From assembly GCF_937616625.2 (NCBI RefSeq), contig NC_065573.1:7765001-7829000 (forward strand): DNA of 64,000 nucleotides, given 5' to 3'. The translations under genes and the position numbers were made by a program. Source of the stretch: Mercurialis annua. Taxonomy: Eukaryota > Streptophyta > Magnoliopsida > Malpighiales > Euphorbiaceae. Position 1 is the first letter of the stretch; every line of letters begins with the position of its first letter. This document shows positions 61,124-64,000 of the stretch, piece after piece. Under the pieces are notes generated by a model that saw nothing but the letters and a program-made list of their open reading frames with translations, ran no database searches and was not told the origin of the DNA.

Positions 61124-63025
61124 CCTTTTTAGCGATTTAAGCCAAACGTTTAAAAACTTTACGAAACAAATCCAAACGTTTCACCTTTTTAGCGATTTAA
61201 GCCAAACATTTACAAACGATAAGAAAAAAATCCAAACGTTTCTCCTTTTTAGGGATTTAAGCCAAACGTTTACAAACGTTACAAAACAAAACAGGACGTT
61301 TCACCTTTTTTGCGATTTAAGCCAAACGTTTATAAACATTACGAAACAAAACAAAACATTTAAAACGTTACGAAACAAATCCAAGCGTTTCACCTTTTTA
61401 GCAATTTAAGTCAAATGTTTATAAACGTTGCGAAACAAATCCAAATGTTTCACCTTTTTAGCGATTTATGCCAACCGTTTACAAATGTTACAAAACAAAT
61501 CCAAACGTTTCACCTTTTTAGCGATTTAAGCCAAACGTTTACAAATATTACGAAACAAATACAAATGTTTCACCTTTTTAGCTATTTAAGCCAAACGTTT
61601 ACAAACGTTACGAAACAAATTCAAACATTACGAAACTAAACTAAACGTTTATAAATGTTACGAAACAAATCCAAGCGTTTCACCTATGTAGCAATTTAAG
61701 ACAAACGTTTACAAACGGTACTAAAGAAATCCAAGCGTTTCATCTTTTTAACAATTTAAGCAAAACGTTTACAAACGTTACTAAACAAAATCAAACGTTT
61801 CACCTTTTTAGCGATTTAAGCCAAACGTTTACAAACGTTACGAAACAAATCCAAACGTTTCTCCATTTTAGCGATTAAAGCCAAACGTTTAAAACGTTAC
61901 GAAACAAATCCAAATGTTTCCCCTTATTAGTGATTTAAGCGAAACGTTTACAAACGTTACAAAGAAAATCAAAACGTTTCCTATATTTAGCAATTTAAGC
62001 TTAACGTTTACAAACGTTACGACACAAAATCAAGTGTTTCACCTTTTTAGCAATTTAAGCCAAACCTTTACAAACGTTACGAAACAAATCCAAACGTTTC
62101 ACATTTTTTGAGATTTAAGCAAAACGTTTACAAACGGTACGAAACAAATCCAAACGTTTCACCTTTTTAGCTATTTAAGCCAAGCGTTTACAAACATTTC
62201 CAAACAAAACCAGACGTTTACAAATGTTACAAAACAATTCCAAACGTTTCACCCTTTTCGCAATTTATGCCAAACATTTACAAACATTATGGAACAAATC
62301 CAACGTTTCTCCTTTTTAGCGACCTAAGCCGAACGTTTACAAAGGTTACGAAACAAAACCAAACGTTTCACCTATTTAGCAATTTAAGCCGAACGTTTAT
62401 AAACGTTACGAAACAAGTAAACGTTTCACCTTCTATCATGATCCATTTTCATGAATCGCGACCGGCGCTAGGGTATGGGTAATGTAGTACCAAAACCCGT
62501 AGCTAGCCTTTCAATTAACATATAAACACATAAACCTGCAGAAAACCAATGCTCGGGGGCAACCGAGACTTCAGCCTAAATCTAGCAGTTATAATATTCA
62601 ACAGTTAATATAACATGCTTATCCAATTCCGAGTCTAAAATAGATTTATCAAAAACCAATGTAAATAATATAACATGCCAAAGTAATATATCCAGTCGAA
62701 CCAATCCGACAAAATATATAATAATAACAAGGACGTCTAGTTACTACTGCGGTCTAAGAATAAAACAGTTTACAGTTTATCAAAAATAAATGGAACCTCC
62801 GAAGAAAAGTAAATGCGGAGATCACCAGACTCTCTCAGATCATAACCCTGGGAAAAATTGGGAAAACAACGGGGTTAGATATACTGATATGAGTTTATAC
62901 CACTATCTACATTTATTAAATGGAAAACCTTTAAAACCGTTTAAAACATTTAATAAAGATATTACGAATAATAGTTGGAACCCTAATCCACAATTCTAAA
63001 TAAACAATATAATCCAATAGGTCTA

Positions 63026-63146
63026 GTCCCGAGAGCTGAGCTACACCGAGTTACCACTGACCACACTTATACCAGAGTCCCGAGAGCTGAGCTACACCGA
63101 GTTACTCTACCTTGTCCCGAGAGCTATGCTCACACCGAGTTACCAC
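63026..63146. repeat. Three gtcccgagagct repeats in the right-edge LTR
   Basis: The motif gtcccgagagctgagc begins at 63026 and 63077, with a variant at 63114. Each is followed by acaccgagtta. Spacings are 51 and 37 bp. Confidence 0.85.
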
Positions 63147-63850
63147 ATTTCCATATATAACTTACCCAGATCAATACCGGTGCGCACGCAGTCATAATGA
63201 TGCCCATTAGGTAGCATGTTCCAACTAGAAGCCATAATATAAAAACAGTTCGAAATATACGTACAGTATATATATTTAATATTAAAATAACAATTTACTT
63301 AATAAAGCGGTAAATAGTAAGTACAAACTCACTGCTTGCTAATCCACGTGAATACCGGCAAGCAACTAATCCTGGTTCGCCTCTGGAGCACGAACAATAG
63401 ACGGGTCTAGACAAATAAAATAATTATAAAAACAGACCCTAACTCTAGAGAGTACTAGACATCATATAGGACTAGTACAAATAGCACGTCGGAATAAAAC
63501 AAGCCAGAACACACAAAAATACCCAATAGGTAATGAAGCCCAATTAATATAAGTCTATTGAGTTCTCGCTTAAAATCCAATTTATAAATATTATTTAATA
63601 ATCTTTAAATAATAATTAATTTCCAAATAGTGGGTTAGCCGAGTTACCAATAACTACCAAGCTAACCCCACTTGTCGGGTGACCCAAGTCTAACTCGACT
63701 CAAAACATTTACTAATATAAACCCGAGTTTATATTTATAAAATAATTCAATAAAATAATAATCTATTTTAAAAGCGGAACTCAATAACTTCAATTCCAAG
63801 TAACCCAAGTTACACCCCAAAAATCTAACCATTTTAAGTTTAATAAAGTT

Positions 63851-63931
63851 TAGGGACTAAATTGTACTTTAGCCAATTAGGGACTAAACTGTACTTTTGC
63901 CAATTAGGGACTAAATTGTACTTTTGCCAAT
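63851..63931 (+). repeat. 27-bp tandem repeat, three copies
   Basis: The motif tagggactaaattgtac followed by tttagccaat or ttttgccaat starts at 63851, 63878 and 63905. The solo LTR has a single copy of the motif near 54226, so this is a local expansion. Confidence 0.9.
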
Positions 63932-64000
63932 TTGATATTTAAAATCAAATTAATTACTTTTGTTTATAATTAATACCAAATATAACGTTACTAATCAAAA

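Larger units (their letters stand above)
55709..62433 (+). repeat. 60-bp satellite array, block 5
   Basis: 6.7 kb of the same monomer. Parts resemble earlier stretches in order: about 57.9-59.3 kb resembles 40.7-42.2 kb, with the rare aaaaacaaacatttaagcc in both. It contains the 30-bp half-unit run (60467-60636) and a single inverted monomer (61062-61123). The last bases before the next LTR are ccttc (62429-62433). No gene is seen. Confidence 0.97.
62434..64000 (-). mobile_element. LTR related to the solo LTR, cut by the window edge
   Basis: The start TATCATGATCC corresponds to TGTCACGACCC of the solo LTR and is followed by the same attttcatgaatcgcgacc, ggcgctagggtatgggt and ctcgggggcaaccgagactt blocks. 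The terminal TG has become TA, and the other differences in the first 11 bases are C-to-T, consistent with age and methylation. The orientation matches the solo LTR, so the body or the 5' end lies to the right, outside the window. It could be another solo LTR or the 3' LTR of a full element. The open frame at 62790-62999 is chance. Confidence 0.85.

Noticed and set aside
1227..62433. Dozens of open frames of 60-197 codons in the satellite, on both strands
   Set aside because: All translate the same 20-residue unit and end wherever a monomer has an indel or stop. They have no start context and no relation to known proteins, and both strands are open at once.
1227..62433. Telomeric repeats
   Set aside because: No TTTAGGG tracts. 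The similar-looking tttttagcgattta is part of the 60-bp monomer and never repeats at 7 bp.
62790..62999. Open frame of 69 codons in the right-edge LTR
   Set aside because: It is antisense to the LTR and not preserved in the solo LTR, so it is a chance frame.
52784..64000. The two minus-strand LTRs as the two ends of one retrotransposon
   Set aside because: The first has its own 5-bp target duplication on both sides, the sequence between them is pure satellite, and the two differ clearly in sequence and repeat cassettes.

Overview
The window looks like plant (probably eudicot) constitutive heterochromatin. About 52 of the 64 kb is one tandem satellite with a 60-bp monomer. It is broken by transposable-element insertions, and I find no host gene. 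The plant assignment rests on the insertions: a Ty1/copia pol remnant of plant type, long LTRs with plant-like U3 regions and TATA boxes, and Mutator-like MITEs. Species cannot be told from the sequence.

Layout: 1-1226 is the 5' end of a minus-strand LTR element running off the left edge. 1227-9764 is satellite. 9761-13767 is a 5'-truncated, decayed Ty1/copia element with an intact-looking 1.97-kb 3' LTR. 13768-23305 is satellite. 23306-24203 is a Mutator-like MITE with a second member of the same family nested inside it. 24204-28609 is satellite. 28610-30270 is a truncated plus-strand LTR joined to a 276-bp inverted-repeat element (30271-30546). 30547-52783 is satellite. 52784-55708 is a solo LTR on the minus strand with a clean 5-bp target duplication. 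55709-62433 is satellite. 62434-64000 is the start of a related minus-strand LTR that leaves the window.

The satellite is the main object. A consensus monomer sits at 24567-24626. Four of its six decamers are variants of one motif (ccaaacgttt, acaaacgtta, cgaaacaaat, ccaaacgttt), so AAA tracts recur every 10 bp. Two monomer subfamilies differ at linked sites: one pairs aaacg with gcgattta, the other pairs aagcg with gcaattta. Tracts of 29-bp and 30-bp half-monomers occur at 4366-4486 and 60467-60636. Short inverted segments lie at 3296-3483 and 61062-61123. Several higher-order duplications are visible: 2.56 kb (8.5-17.6 kb), about 1.34 kb (35.4-38.05 kb), and a nearly identical 4,031-bp tandem pair (40071-48132).

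Nothing here works as an operon or pathway. The coding content is dead copia pol, in three frames with stops and a 215-bp internal duplication. The many open frames inside the satellite (up to 197 codons) follow from a 60-bp period being 20 codons, and I do not call them genes. All comparisons were made by eye. Copy boundaries are approximate unless a target duplication fixes them.
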